From JANSYL01 sp963921255 (lineage in GTDB: Bacteria; Pseudomonadota; Alphaproteobacteria; Rhodobacterales; Rhodobacteraceae), in contig CAWUEW020000002.1 in the NCBI GenBank assembly GCA_963921255.3, positions 248,001 through 312,000 on the forward strand: 64,000 nt of DNA, written 5' to 3'. Under the pieces are notes generated by a model, which saw only the letters and a program-made list of their open reading frames with translations, did no database searches and had not been told where the DNA came from. A program made the position numbers and the translations under genes. Positions within the stretch are counted from its first letter, which is position 1, and each line of letters starts with the position of its first letter. Of this stretch, positions 53,813 through 62,590 are shown in pieces.

Positions 53813-53957
53813 CGCAAGGCGCGCGCCCCACACTCCGCGACAGAAACCGACGCTTGGACATCCCGGGATAGACAGGCTGCCCCGTGGATGGCATTCTGTG
53901 GATAACTCCGGCCATTCAGGACCGGGGACAGAGGCAGATTGAGCAGGATCCGGACCC

Positions 53958-54728
53958 ATGGATTGGACGCGGATGAGCGAAGCGCAGTTGCGCGCGAATA
54001 TTCCCGTATTCATCAATTCGTTTGAACAGTTGAGCTATGTGCGTGACACCGTCGACTGGTTTCACCTGCACGGCTTCCAACACATCATCGTGGTCGAACA
54101 GGGCTCAACCTACGGGCCTCTGTGGGACTATTTCGAAAGTCGGGCCTTCAAAAAACGCGCGCATCTGTTCGAACTGGAAAAGCATATCGGCCCCCGGCGA
54201 GCCGTCCGCCAATGCGCCGAACTCAACGGCTTTGGCACCCCGATGATCTTCACCGATCCCGATCTTGGGCTGCCGTCGCCGCCCGATCCGTATTTTCTCA
54301 GCCGGATGATTGAACTGGGCCGAAAATACAACGTTGTCAAAGTGGGGCTTGCCCTCGACGTGTTCGACGATACCCGGATCGACCAGGACATGCCGATTGG
54401 CCCCAAAAAGACGGTCTTCAGCGAGCACCGCCGCTTCTTTGACCGGGAACTCGAACCGGATGTCTTCGAAGCTGGCGTCGATACGACGTTCTTCATGTAC
54501 GTTCCGCGCCCGGTCCCGCGCAAAAAGGACATCTTCCACTCGCAACCGCGCATCCCGGCCATCCGCCTGGGCGGACCCGGCTTTCTGGCCGATCACCGCC
54601 CCTGGTTGTTTGAACCCGGCATCCCCGAGGAAGAAGTCGCGCACTACGCGCAGGTGGCCGGGTGGGCCTCGACGCTGTATGGCCGCCACAGGGACCTCGA
54701 CGACAAGCGGAAGGCGCAGGCGGGCTAA
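53958..54728 (+). CDS. GT-A type glycosyltransferase-like protein between trpD and trpC
   Basis: The 256-residue protein has a nucleotide-sugar transferase look: ANIPVFINSFEQLSYVRDTV DWF, IIVVEQGSTYGPLWDYF, and a DxD-type motif in GTPMIFTDPDLGLPSPPDPY FLSRMIE. The C-terminal half contains GVDTTFFMYVPRP and GGPGFLADHRPWLFEPGIPE EEV. Probably acts on a surface glycan; acceptor and donor unknown. It sits alone between two trp genes on the same strand, a likely insertion into the operon. Confidence 0.72.
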   Translation: MDWTRMSEAQLRANIPVFINSFEQLSYVRDTVDWFHLHGFQHIIVVEQGSTYGPLWDYFESRAFKKRAHLFELEKHIGPRRAVRQCAELNGFGTPMIFTDPDLGLPSPPDPYFLSRMIELGRKYNVVKVGLALDVFDDTRIDQDMPIGPKKTVFSEHRRFFDRELEPDVFEAGVDTTFFMYVPRPVPRKKDIFHSQPRIPAIRLGGPGFLADHRPWLFEPGIPEEEVAHYAQVAGWASTLYGRHRDLDDKRKAQAG

Positions 54729-54769
54729 CGCCTCTCGACACGGGCTGACCTCGCTTCTAAGACGGGGTC

Positions 54770-55576
54770 ATGAGCACCATTCTAGACAAGATCAAAGCCT
54801 ACAAGCTTGAGGAAGTGGCCGCCGCGAAAGCCGCCCGCCCACGGTCCGAGGTCGAGGACGCCGCCCGCGCGGCGCCGCGCGTCCGACCCTTCGGCGCCGC
54901 CCTGCGTGCGGCCGAAGAAACGGGATACGGGCTGATCGCCGAAATTAAGAAGGCGAGCCCGTCCAAGGGGCTGATCCGCGCCGACTTTGACCCGCCCGCG
55001 CTGGCCAAAGCCTACGAAGCCGGCGGCGCAACCTGCCTCAGCGTGTTGACCGACACGCCCTCCTTCCAAGGCGCGCCGGACTACCTCAGCCGGGCCCGGG
55101 CGGCGACCCGTCTGCCCTGCCTGCGCAAGGATTTCCTCTATGACACCTACCAGGTGGCCGAGGCGCGGGCCTGGGGCGCGGACTGTATCCTGATCATCAT
55201 GGCCAGCGTCGAAGACGGCCAGGCCGCCGAACTGGAAGATGCCGCGCGTCATTGGGGCATGGATGCGTTGATCGAGGTGCATGACGGCGCGGAACTGGAC
55301 CGCGCCATGGCGCTGAAAAGCCCCCTCCTGGGGATCAACAACCGCGACCTGAACACCTTCGTGACCTCGCTGGACACGACCAAGACCCTGGCCGCGCGCG
55401 TGCCGGCGGATCGCATGGTGATCTCGGAATCCGGGCTGTTCACCCCGGGCGACCTGGCCGAGATGGCCCGCGCGGGGGCGCGCAGTTTCCTGATCGGCGA
55501 AAGCCTGATGCGGCAGACCGATGTCACCGCTGCGACCCGGGCGATCCTCGCCGATCCGTTGGCCAAGGCCGGGTAG
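54770..55576 (+). CDS. trpC: Indole-3-glycerol-phosphate synthase
   Basis: The 268-residue TIM barrel has ILDKIKAYKLEEVAAAKAAR at the N-terminus, EIKKASPSKGLIRADFDP (catalytic Lys), VLTDTPSFQGAPDYL, LRKDFLYDTYQVAEARAWGA D and ISESGLFTPGDLAEMARAGA RSFLIGESLMR. It closes the indole ring in tryptophan synthesis. Six base pairs separate it from moaC. Confidence 0.96.
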   Translation: MSTILDKIKAYKLEEVAAAKAARPRSEVEDAARAAPRVRPFGAALRAAEETGYGLIAEIKKASPSKGLIRADFDPPALAKAYEAGGATCLSVLTDTPSFQGAPDYLSRARAATRLPCLRKDFLYDTYQVAEARAWGADCILIIMASVEDGQAAELEDAARHWGMDALIEVHDGAELDRAMALKSPLLGINNRDLNTFVTSLDTTKTLAARVPADRMVISESGLFTPGDLAEMARAGARSFLIGESLMRQTDVTAATRAILADPLAKAG

Positions 55577-55581
55577 CGCAG

Positions 55582-56058
55582 ATGCCCAAGCTCAGCCATT
55601 TCGACGACAGCGGCCAGGCCCATATGGTCGACGTGTCCGAAAAGGCCGTGACGTCGCGCGTGGCGGTGGCCGAAGGGTGGGTGCGCATGACACCCGAAAC
55701 CCTGGCGCTGGCGGCCGACGGCACCGCGAAAAAGGGGGACGTTCTGGGCATTGCACGTCTGGCCGGGATCATGGGCGCCAAGAAAACGGCCGACCTGATC
55801 CCGCTGTGCCACCCCCTGCCCGTCACGAAAGTCTCGGTCGATCTGGCCATCGACCCCGACCTGCCCGGGGTACGGATCACCGCAACCGTGAAGACCACCG
55901 GCCAGACGGGCGTCGAGATGGAGGCGCTGACCGCCGTCTCGGTCGCCGGGATGACGGTCTATGACATGCTGAAAGCCGCCGAGAAAGGCATGGAGATCGG
56001 CGGCATCCGCCTGTTGTCGAAGGACGGCGGCAAATCGGGGTCCTATGTGGCGCCCTAG
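55582..56058 (+). CDS. moaC: Cyclic pyranopterin monophosphate synthase
   Basis: The 158-residue protein has the MoaC signatures: LSHFDDSGQAHMVDVSEKAV TSRVAVAEGWVRM, AGIMGAKKTADLIPLCHPLP VTKVSVDL and EALTAVSVAGMTVYDMLKAA EKGMEIGGIRLLSKDGGKSG. It makes cPMP, the first intermediate of molybdenum cofactor. It directly follows trpC. Confidence 0.95.
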   Translation: MPKLSHFDDSGQAHMVDVSEKAVTSRVAVAEGWVRMTPETLALAADGTAKKGDVLGIARLAGIMGAKKTADLIPLCHPLPVTKVSVDLAIDPDLPGVRITATVKTTGQTGVEMEALTAVSVAGMTVYDMLKAAEKGMEIGGIRLLSKDGGKSGSYVAP

Positions 56059-56098
56059 CCCGCACCAGGGATTGCGCTGCCTGCGGCATCGCGGGGGG

Positions 56099-56119
56099 CA
56101 TTTTCTGATGCAGAAAATG
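56099..56119. repeat. Perfect 9-bp hairpin between moaC and moeA
   Basis: CATTTTCTG (56099-56107) and CAGAAAATG (56111-56119) pair around ATG. It may be a transcript-processing or partial termination element. Confidence 0.5.
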
Positions 56120-56241
56120 GGCGCGGGGCCCCGGGCGACCGCCCCCGTTGACGCGCGCGCCGCCGGCGTCGGGTCCGCGGCCCCTGCAAATCCCCGGTTC
56201 GGGACAAGAGAGAGGACCGCGCCCGCGGCGCGGCTGACACC

Positions 56242-57441
56242 ATGATTTCTGTTGAAGAAGCCCTTTCGGCCTGCCTGGCCCTCACCCGCATCCTCGAGAC
56301 GGAAACCGTCCCTCTTGTCGACGGCGCAGGCCGGGTTCTGGCCAGCCCCGTCATCGCGACCCGGGACCAGCCGCCTTTCGCGGCCTCGGCCATGGATGGG
56401 TACGCGGTGCGCCAGGCCGATGCGGTGCCGGGCGCCAGCTTGCGTGTCGTGGGCGAAGCGCCGGCGGGTCGAGCATGGTCCGGCCAGTTGGGCGCCGGCG
56501 AGGCCTTGCGCATCTTCACCGGGGCGCCCATCCCGGAGGGTGCAGACCAGGTCGTCTTGCAGGAGGATGTCACACGATCCGGCGACGCCATCACGCTCGG
56601 GCCCGGCATCACCGACGCGCGGCATATCCGGTCGGCGGGCGGCGATTTCCGCACCGGGCAACGGCTTGAGGCCCCCCGCCGCCTCGCCCCCGCTGACCTC
56701 GCCCTCGCGGCCTCGATGAACGTGCCCCGCCTGTCGGTCACGCGCAAACCGACCGTGGCCCTGATCGCAACGGGCGACGAACTGGTCAGCCCCGGTGAAC
56801 GGCCCGGGCCCGATCAGATCGTTGCGTCGAACACCTATGGGCTGAAGGCCCTGGTCGAGGCCGAGGGCGGACAGGCGCGCCTGCTTCCCATCGCGCGCGA
56901 CACCGAGGCCAGCCTGACCCAGGTTCTCAAGCTGGCCCAGGGCGCGGATCTGATCGTGACGGTCGGTGGCGCGTCGGTGGGCGATCACGACCTTGTCGGC
57001 CAGGTCGCGGCCCAACACGGTCTGGAGCGGGCCTTTTACAAGGTCGCCATGCGGCCCGGAAAACCGCTCATGGCGGGGCGGTTGGGCGACGCCGTCCTGC
57101 TCGGGCTGCCCGGCAACCCGGTGTCGGCCATGGTGTGTGGACATATCTTCCTTGTGCCCATGCTACGGGCCTTTCTTGGCTTGCCCACAGGCGAACGGCG
57201 GCGCCTGACCGCACGGCTCGGCGTCGACCTGCCGGCAAATGGTCCGCGCGAGCACTACATGCGCGCCGACGTGATGCCGGGCAACGACCTGCCCGAGATC
57301 ACGCCGTTTTCCAGTCAGGACAGTGCCTTGCTGACCATCTTGTCCCAGGCCAACGCGCTGATGGTCCGGCCGCCGCACGATCCGGCCCGACAGCTCGGCG
57401 AGTGTGTCGAGTACCTCCCCCTGACGCGGGAACCGTTCTGA
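56242..57441 (+). CDS. moeA: Molybdopterin molybdenumtransferase
   Basis: The 399-residue protein has PFAASAMDGYAV, ARHIRSAGGDFRTGQRL, VALIATGDELVSPGERPGPD QI, VGGASVGDHDLVGQVAAQHG, PGKPLMAGRLGDAVLLGLPG NPVSAMV and the C-terminal YLPLTREPF. It inserts molybdate into adenylylated molybdopterin. Third cofactor/biosynthesis gene after trpC and moaC; lexA follows with its own promoter. Confidence 0.95.
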   Translation: MISVEEALSACLALTRILETETVPLVDGAGRVLASPVIATRDQPPFAASAMDGYAVRQADAVPGASLRVVGEAPAGRAWSGQLGAGEALRIFTGAPIPEGADQVVLQEDVTRSGDAITLGPGITDARHIRSAGGDFRTGQRLEAPRRLAPADLALAASMNVPRLSVTRKPTVALIATGDELVSPGERPGPDQIVASNTYGLKALVEAEGGQARLLPIARDTEASLTQVLKLAQGADLIVTVGGASVGDHDLVGQVAAQHGLERAFYKVAMRPGKPLMAGRLGDAVLLGLPGNPVSAMVCGHIFLVPMLRAFLGLPTGERRRLTARLGVDLPANGPREHYMRADVMPGNDLPEITPFSSQDSALLTILSQANALMVRPPHDPARQLGECVEYLPLTREPF

Positions 57442-57445
57442 CGAA

Positions 57446-57474
57446 TTGACACAGAACGGGAACGTGTGTAGAAC
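57446..57474 (+). promoter_or_regulatory. lexA promoter with SOS box
   Basis: TTGACA (57446-57451) and TAGAAC (57469-57474) are 17 bp apart. GAACGTGTGTAGAAC (57460-57474) is GAAC-N7-GAAC, the reverse complement of the alphaproteobacterial LexA consensus GTTC-N7-GTTC, and overlaps the -10 element. LexA would repress its own gene here. Confidence 0.85.
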
Positions 57475-57537
57475 ATAAACCGAACGCGTTCAAAAGGCGC
57501 ACCCAATGCGCCGCGTCGGCCAGGAGGATATCGAGCC

Positions 57538-58221
57538 ATGCTGACCAGAAAACAGCGCGACCTGTTGGAGTTCATTCACAAGCGCGTCCAACGCGATGGC
57601 GTGCCGCCCTCGTTCGACGAAATGAAGGAGGCGCTCGATCTGCGCTCCAAATCGGGCATTCACCGCCTGATCACGGCGTTGGAGGAACGCGGGTTTATCC
57701 GGCGCCTGGCGCATCGGGCGCGCGCGATCGAGATCGTGAAAATGCCGGACGCGATGGAACACGGCGGGTTTGAACCGCGCGTGATCCAGGGCGACCGGAC
57801 CGATCCACCGCCGGGCGCGATGCCCGTCGCGGCGGCGGCTGTCGATGTGCCCGTGATGGGTCGGATTGCCGCCGGGACCCCGATTGAGGCGATCAGCCAG
57901 GTCGCCGCCCAGGTGGCCGTGCCCCAACAGATGATCGGCAGCGGCAAATCGCATTATGCCCTTGAAGTAAAAGGCGACTCGATGATCGAGGCGGGGATCA
58001 ATGACGGGGATATCGTCGTGATCCAGGAAGGCAGTTCTGCCGACAATGGCGATATCGTCGTGGCGCTGGTCGAAGGGCACGAGGCCACGCTCAAGCGGCT
58101 CCGCCGCCGGGCGGGCATGATCGCCTTGGAAGCGGCCAACCCGGCCTATGAGACACGGGTGTTCCGCGACGACCAGGTGGCGGTGCAAGGCCGGCTGGTG
58201 GGCCTGATCCGCACCTATTGA
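57538..58221 (+). CDS. lexA: LexA repressor
   Basis: The 227-residue protein has a DNA-binding domain (MLTRKQRDLLEFIHKRVQRD GVPPSFDEMKEALDLRSKSG IHRLITALEERGFIRRL), the cleavage site Ala112-Gly113 (MGRIAAGTP), the self-cleavage Ser148 in VKGDSM and Lys186 in EATLKRL. RecA filaments trigger self-cleavage to derepress SOS genes. An SOS box lies in its promoter. Last gene before a strong bidirectional terminator. Confidence 0.97.
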   Translation: MLTRKQRDLLEFIHKRVQRDGVPPSFDEMKEALDLRSKSGIHRLITALEERGFIRRLAHRARAIEIVKMPDAMEHGGFEPRVIQGDRTDPPPGAMPVAAAAVDVPVMGRIAAGTPIEAISQVAAQVAVPQQMIGSGKSHYALEVKGDSMIEAGINDGDIVVIQEGSSADNGDIVVALVEGHEATLKRLRRRAGMIALEAANPAYETRVFRDDQVAVQGRLVGLIRTY

Positions 58222-58243
58222 TCCCAACCCCAAGACGAAAAAC

Positions 58244-58274
58244 GGCGCGGCCCGACCCGGAGCCGCGCCATTTT
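58244..58274. terminator. Bidirectional terminator after lexA
   Basis: GGCGCGGC (58244-58251) and GCCGCGCC (58262-58269) form an 8-bp stem, with an A run before and ATTTTC after, between convergent lexA and the kinase gene. Confidence 0.75.
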
Positions 58275-58299
58275 CATGGGCCCCGGAAAGACCGGTCGG

Positions 58300-59292
58300 T
58301 CAGATCAGGCCCTTCTCTGCAAAAATCTGCTTGAGCGACCGCTTCGGGCGCGGTCCCACATGCCGGATCACCTCGGCCGCCGCCGCGACCCCCATTTTTC
58401 CGGCGGTTTCAAGGTCTTGCCCTGTGGCCATCCCATAGAGGAACCCGGCTGCGAACTGGTCGCCTGCGCCGGTCGCATCCACGGGCGTGATGCGCTCGAC
58501 GGGCACCTCGACACGGTGATCGCCCTGGACCAGAACCACCGGATCGCCCGACCGCGTGCACACAACCGTCTCGCAGACCGCGGCCGCCTTGGCCAGCGCG
58601 GCGTCGAGATCGTCGGTTTCATAAAGCGACAGCCACTCGTCCTCATTGCCGAGGGTGAAATCCATTTCCTCTTCGATCAGCCGCTTAAAGTCGTCCCGAT
58701 GCCGGTCCACACAGAATGGGTCGCTCAAGGTAATCCCGGTTTTCCCGCCCCCGGCCCGGCAATGGCCCGCCGCCGCGGTGAAGGCCGCTTTGCCCTCCGG
58801 CTTGTCGTAGAGATACCCCTCGAGGAACAGGTAACGCGCGCCCGTGGCCACCGCGCCCGGCACGTCATCCTCATCGAAATCGGCCCCGGCGCCCAGATAG
58901 GTGTTCATCGACCGCTCGCCATCGGGCGAGACGAAGATCATCGAGCGCGACGTGGGCGGAATATCCCCCGCGACCGGCGCGTTGGGGAAGGCGGTGCCGT
59001 CCTGCTCCATCCCGTCGGCATAGAAACGGCCAAGCGCGTCATCCTTCACCTTGCCCAAGAAGGCCGTCTTCAGCCCCAGGCTGCCCACGCCCGCCACGGT
59101 GTTGGCCACCGATCCGCCGGGGGTCTGAACGCGGTCGGACATGGCCCCGTACAGCAGCTCGGCGCGGTCGCGCTCGATCAGTTGCATGATGCCCTTGGTG
59201 ATCCCCATGTTGTCCAGGAAGCTGTCGTCGCCATGGCTGATGACATCGACAATCGCGTTGCCGATGCCGACGACGTCATAGGTGTTGGTCAT
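58300..59292 (-). CDS. PfkB-family kinase, adenosine kinase type
   Basis: The 330-residue ribokinase-fold protein has VVGIGNAIVDVISHGDDSFL, the sugar-binding GGSVANTVAGVGSLGLKTAF LGKV, and the ATP and catalytic site VDATGAGDQFAAGFLYGMAT GQDLETAGKMGV with the base in DATGAGD. It resembles alphaproteobacterial adenosine kinases. Its start makes an ATGA overlap with nth, so the two are coupled. Confidence 0.87.
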   Translation of the reverse strand: MTNTYDVVGIGNAIVDVISHGDDSFLDNMGITKGIMQLIERDRAELLYGAMSDRVQTPGGSVANTVAGVGSLGLKTAFLGKVKDDALGRFYADGMEQDGTAFPNAPVAGDIPPTSRSMIFVSPDGERSMNTYLGAGADFDEDDVPGAVATGARYLFLEGYLYDKPEGKAAFTAAAGHCRAGGGKTGITLSDPFCVDRHRDDFKRLIEEEMDFTLGNEDEWLSLYETDDLDAALAKAAAVCETVVCTRSGDPVVLVQGDHRVEVPVERITPVDATGAGDQFAAGFLYGMATGQDLETAGKMGVAAAAEVIRHVGPRPKRSLKQIFAEKGLI

Positions 59293-59933
59293 TCGGTTTT
59301 GTCCTCGAATTGGCAGAGATCTTTGATGATGCAGGCCCCGCATTTGGGTTTGCGCGCCACGCAGATATAGCGCCCGTGCAGGATCATCCAGTGATGCGCA
59401 TGCAACTGGAATTCCGCGGGAATGTTATCTTCGATGGCCCGTTCAACGGCGTCCACATCCTTGCCAGGGGCGATGCCCGACCGGTTGCCGAGGCGAAAGA
59501 TATGGGTGTCGACAGCCTGTGCCGGAAACCGCCACCACATGTTCAGCACCACATTGGCCGTCTTGCGCCCGACCCCGGGCAGCGACTGCAGCGCGGCGCG
59601 CGACGAGGGCACCTCGCCGCCATACTCCTCGACCAGGATGCGGCTGAGCTTGATGACGTTCTTCGCCTTGTTGCGGAACAGCCCGATCGTCTTGATGTGT
59701 TCGATCAGGGCCTCCTCGCCCAGATCCAGCATCTTCTGCGGGGTGTCGGCGATTTTGAACAGCTCGGCCGTGGCCTTGTTGACGCTCGCATCGGTGGCTT
59801 GCGCACTCAGGGCGACGGCCACCACGAGCGTGTAGGCGTTGGTGTGATTCAGTTCGCCCTTCGGCTCCGCCTCCGAACTGCGGAATCGGTCGAAAATCTC
59901 GTAGATCGTGGCGTAGGGCAGTTGTTTGGCCAT
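59289..59933 (-). CDS. nth: Endonuclease III
   Basis: The 214-residue DNA glycosylase/AP lyase has a helix-hairpin-helix SLPGVGRKTANVVLNMWW with Lys124, the catalytic Asp142 in AVDTHIFRLGNRSGIA, and a C-x6-C-x2-C-x5-C iron-sulfur loop (Cys191, 198, 201, 207). It removes oxidised pyrimidines. Start MAKQLPYATI gives the usual length; longer starts upstream exist. Overlaps the kinase gene by 4 bp. Confidence 0.95.
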   Translation of the reverse strand: MAKQLPYATIYEIFDRFRSSEAEPKGELNHTNAYTLVVAVALSAQATDASVNKATAELFKIADTPQKMLDLGEEALIEHIKTIGLFRNKAKNVIKLSRILVEEYGGEVPSSRAALQSLPGVGRKTANVVLNMWWRFPAQAVDTHIFRLGNRSGIAPGKDVDAVERAIEDNIPAEFQLHAHHWMILHGRYICVARKPKCGACIIKDLCQFEDKTE

Positions 59934-60077
59934 AAACGCCGGTATGGCGACTGACGCCTGCCCTCGCAAGGCGCGATCTGCCGCTTTGGCCGCCACACCC
60001 GGCATTTGGCGCAGGTTTCGGGTCGATTGCGAACCCCGTAATTCATATTGTCGTCTCATCACAACGGAGACCCGGCC

Positions 60078-60929
60078 ATGACCCTACAAGACCAGCCCGA
60101 AGCGTCCTACCACTACCACGTCGTGCGCCGCGCGTTGGACGAGATCGACGCCGCGGGCCCAAGCCTCGGCCTCGACGATCTGGCCGCCCGCCTGTCGATG
60201 AGCCCGGCGCATCTTCAGCGCGTGTTTTCGAGGTGGGCCGGTGTCTCCCCGAAACGGTACCAGCAATACCTGACGCTGGATCACGCCAAGCATCTTCTGC
60301 GCGACCGGTTCACAACGCTTGAAACGGCCCATTCCGTCGGCCTGTCCGGGTCCGGGCGCTTGCACGATCTGTTCCTCACCTGGGAAGCCATGAGCCCCGG
60401 AACCTATGCCGACCAGGGCGCCGGTCTGGACATCCATTGGGGGTGGTTCGACAGCCCCTTCGGGCTGGCGCTTGTGATGGGCACCGACAAGGGTATCTGC
60501 GGCATCGGCTTTGCCGCCGAAACCGGCGCCGAGCCCACGATGGCCGATCTCAAATCCCGCTGGCCCAAAGCCCGGTTCATCGAGGACCCGGTCGCACTGC
60601 GCTCCGCCGTCGATGCCGCGTTCGGGGCCGGAGGTCAGGCGCATCTGCATCTGATCGGCGCCCCGTTCCAGATCAAGGTGTGGGAGGCGTTGCTGGCCAT
60701 CCCCTCGGGGCAGGTCACCACCTATTCCGAGATCGCGGGCGCCGTGGGCACGCCGAAAGCGGCCCGCGCGGTCGGCACGGCCGTCGGGCGCAACCCGATT
60801 TCCTGGCTCATCCCCTGTCACCGTGCCTTGCGCAAATCCGGCGGGCTTGGTGGGTACCACTGGGGCCTGCCGGTCAAGCGCGCGATGCTGGCCTGGGAAG
60901 CCGCCGAAGCCGAAGCCGCCAGCGCCTGA
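60078..60929 (+). CDS. AraC-HTH plus O6-alkylguanine alkyltransferase (Ada-like)
   Basis: The 283-residue protein combines an AraC-type helix-turn-helix (SLGLDDLAARLSMSPAHLQR VFSRWAGVSPKRYQQYLTLD HAKHLLR) with a methyltransferase domain (APFQIKVWEALLAIPSGQVT TYSEIAGAVGTPKAARAVGT AVGRNPISWLIPCHRALRKS GG), active Cys in IPCHRALRK. The zinc Cys domain of Ada is absent. It repairs alkylated guanine and may regulate its own gene. Start after CGGAGA. Confidence 0.92.
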   Translation: MTLQDQPEASYHYHVVRRALDEIDAAGPSLGLDDLAARLSMSPAHLQRVFSRWAGVSPKRYQQYLTLDHAKHLLRDRFTTLETAHSVGLSGSGRLHDLFLTWEAMSPGTYADQGAGLDIHWGWFDSPFGLALVMGTDKGICGIGFAAETGAEPTMADLKSRWPKARFIEDPVALRSAVDAAFGAGGQAHLHLIGAPFQIKVWEALLAIPSGQVTTYSEIAGAVGTPKAARAVGTAVGRNPISWLIPCHRALRKSGGLGGYHWGLPVKRAMLAWEAAEAEAASA

Positions 60930-61052
60930 GCCAACCGGCGGGTTTCCGCAGTTTCGGTTTTTCCCCCCTGCGCAAGTGCATCCTGCGTGATATATCTGGG
61001 TCAGGATCGGTCGGACGAAACCGGCCAACGGAAAGGAAGGAAAGGGCAGGAA

Positions 61053-61697
61053 ATGGGTATCGCGTTCAAAACGGGGGGCGCGCTGGCGCTGGCCGCCGTT
61101 GTGTTGACCGGATGTGTCACGGCAGACCCCAACCAGAACCGCACACGCGACGGCGCGGTGATCGGCGGCATCCTCGGCGGGTTCCTGGGCGCGGCGAACA
61201 GCGACAACGCGCTGGCCGGGGGCGCCTTTGGGGCCGCGGCGGGTGCCATCGCGGGCGGGGCCATCGGTGCCGCGCTGGACCGCCAGGCGCAAGACCTGCG
61301 CGGCTCGCTGTCGAATGAGGACATCCTGATTGAAAACACCGGCTCGGAGCTGATCGTGCGCATGCCCGAGGGCATCCTGTTCGACATCGACAGCGCCGCC
61401 ATTCGGGCGGGTCTGCAAAGCGATCTGCGGGCGTTGGCGCGCAACTTGCAGCAATATCCGAACACGACCGTCGACGTGATTGGCCACACCGATAACACCG
61501 GATCGGCCGGCTACAACCAAGATCTGTCGGCCCGCCGGGCGCAGGCCGTGGCAGGCGTGCTTTTGGAAGAAGGCGTCGCCCCGTCGCGCGTCCGGAGCTT
61601 CGGGCGCGGCGAAAGCGAACCGTTGGCCACCAACCTGACCCCGGAAGGTCGCCAGGCCAACCGCCGGGTTGAGGTCATCATTCGCCCGGTGCAATAG
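61053..61697 (+). CDS. OmpA-family lipoprotein
   Basis: The 214-residue protein has a lipoprotein signal (GALALAAVVLTGCVTADPNQ, lipobox LTGC), a Gly/Ala-rich segment (GGILGGFLGAANSDNALAGG AFGAAAGAIAGGAIGAALD, glycine-zipper type), and a C-terminal OmpA domain (LIVRMPEGILFDIDSAAIRA, TVDVIGHTDNTGSAGYNQDL SARRAQAVAGVLLEEGV, EPLATNLTPEGRQANRRVEV I). It likely anchors the outer membrane to peptidoglycan. Start after GGCAGGAA. Confidence 0.92.
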   Translation: MGIAFKTGGALALAAVVLTGCVTADPNQNRTRDGAVIGGILGGFLGAANSDNALAGGAFGAAAGAIAGGAIGAALDRQAQDLRGSLSNEDILIENTGSELIVRMPEGILFDIDSAAIRAGLQSDLRALARNLQQYPNTTVDVIGHTDNTGSAGYNQDLSARRAQAVAGVLLEEGVAPSRVRSFGRGESEPLATNLTPEGRQANRRVEVIIRPVQ

Positions 61698-61724
61698 CCG
61701 CCCGGCCAGACCAATCTCGATCAG

Positions 61725-61749
61725 GGGCGCCCAACCGGGCGCCCTTTTT
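61725..61749 (+). terminator. Intrinsic terminator after the OmpA-like gene
   Basis: GGGCGCCC, AACC loop, GGGCGCCC, then TTTTT. Confidence 0.85.
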
Positions 61750-61779
61750 CGGTCCCACTCCTAGACAGACAGGGCGTTG

Positions 61780-61798
61780 TGGTCATATTCTCTGACCA
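61780..61798. promoter_or_regulatory. Inverted repeat, probable GntR/FCD operator
   Basis: TGGTCA and TGACCA are perfect inverted arms separated by 7 bases, directly in front of a GntR-family gene whose relatives bind TGGT-N-ACCA-type palindromes. Probably autoregulatory and shared with the enzyme genes downstream. Confidence 0.5.
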
Positions 61799-61816
61799 AT
61801 TCCGGGAGGGGAAGAC

Positions 61817-62587
61817 ATGCCATTTCAAAGGATCGAGGCTGAAAAGCTCTCGCATTCGGTCGTGCGCCAGATCGAGCAGTTGATCCTGCGCGGCATCCTG
61901 CGTCCGGGCGAACGCTTGCCGTCCGAGCGCGAATTGTCCGAGCGGCTTGGCGTGTCCCGACCCTCGTTGCGCGAAGCCATCGCCGAGTTGCAGGAGCGCG
62001 GTCTTCTCGCCACGCGCGCCGGCGCCGGTATCTACGTGGCCGATGTTCTGGGCAGCGCGTTTTCCCCCGCCCTCATCCGGTTGTTTGCCAGCCACGACGA
62101 AGCCGTGATCGACTACATCTCGTTCCGCCGCGACCTGGAAAGCATCGCGGCCGAGCGGGCCGCGGTGCAAGGTTCGGATACGGATCTGAAGGTGATCGAC
62201 GCGATCTATCGCAAGATGGAGGCGGCCCACACCAAACGGAACCCATCCGACGAAGCGGAACTCGACGCCGAATTTCACCTCGCCATTATCGAGGCCAGCC
62301 ACAACGTGATCATGCTGCACATGATGCGGTCCATGTTCGACCTGCTGCGCGAGGGCGTCTTCTTCAACCGGCAGATCCTGTTCAAGCAGCGCAGCATTCG
62401 CGACCTGTTGCTGGACCACCACCGCGCCATCAACGAGGCGATCCAGGCCCGCGATCCCGAAGCGGCGCGGACCGCGGTCGTGGTGCATCTGAGCTATATC
62501 GAGGAATCGCTCGAAGATCTGCGCAAGGCCGAACGCAACGAAGAGATCGCGCAGTTGCGCTACGCCCACGAGGTCGCGCGGCCCTAA
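61817..62587 (+). CDS. GntR/FCD-family transcriptional regulator
   Basis: The 256-residue protein has a winged helix (RPGERLPSERELSERLGVSR PSLREAIAELQERGLLATRA GAGIYV) and an FCD ligand domain (FRRDLESIAAERAAVQG, DAEFHLAIIEASHNVIML, RSIRDLLLDHHRAINEAIQA RD) as in PdhR/LldR/UxuR-type regulators. Convergent with the enolase-superfamily gene, a natural partner for control of an acid-sugar pathway. Start after GGGAGGGG. Confidence 0.9.
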   Translation: MPFQRIEAEKLSHSVVRQIEQLILRGILRPGERLPSERELSERLGVSRPSLREAIAELQERGLLATRAGAGIYVADVLGSAFSPALIRLFASHDEAVIDYISFRRDLESIAAERAAVQGSDTDLKVIDAIYRKMEAAHTKRNPSDEAELDAEFHLAIIEASHNVIMLHMMRSMFDLLREGVFFNRQILFKQRSIRDLLLDHHRAINEAIQARDPEAARTAVVVHLSYIEESLEDLRKAERNEEIAQLRYAHEVARP

Positions 62588-62590
62588 GGT

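Noticed and set aside
52571..54016. 481-codon minus-strand frame opposite trpG-trpD
   Set aside because: Shadow; the trp genes fit perfectly on the plus strand.
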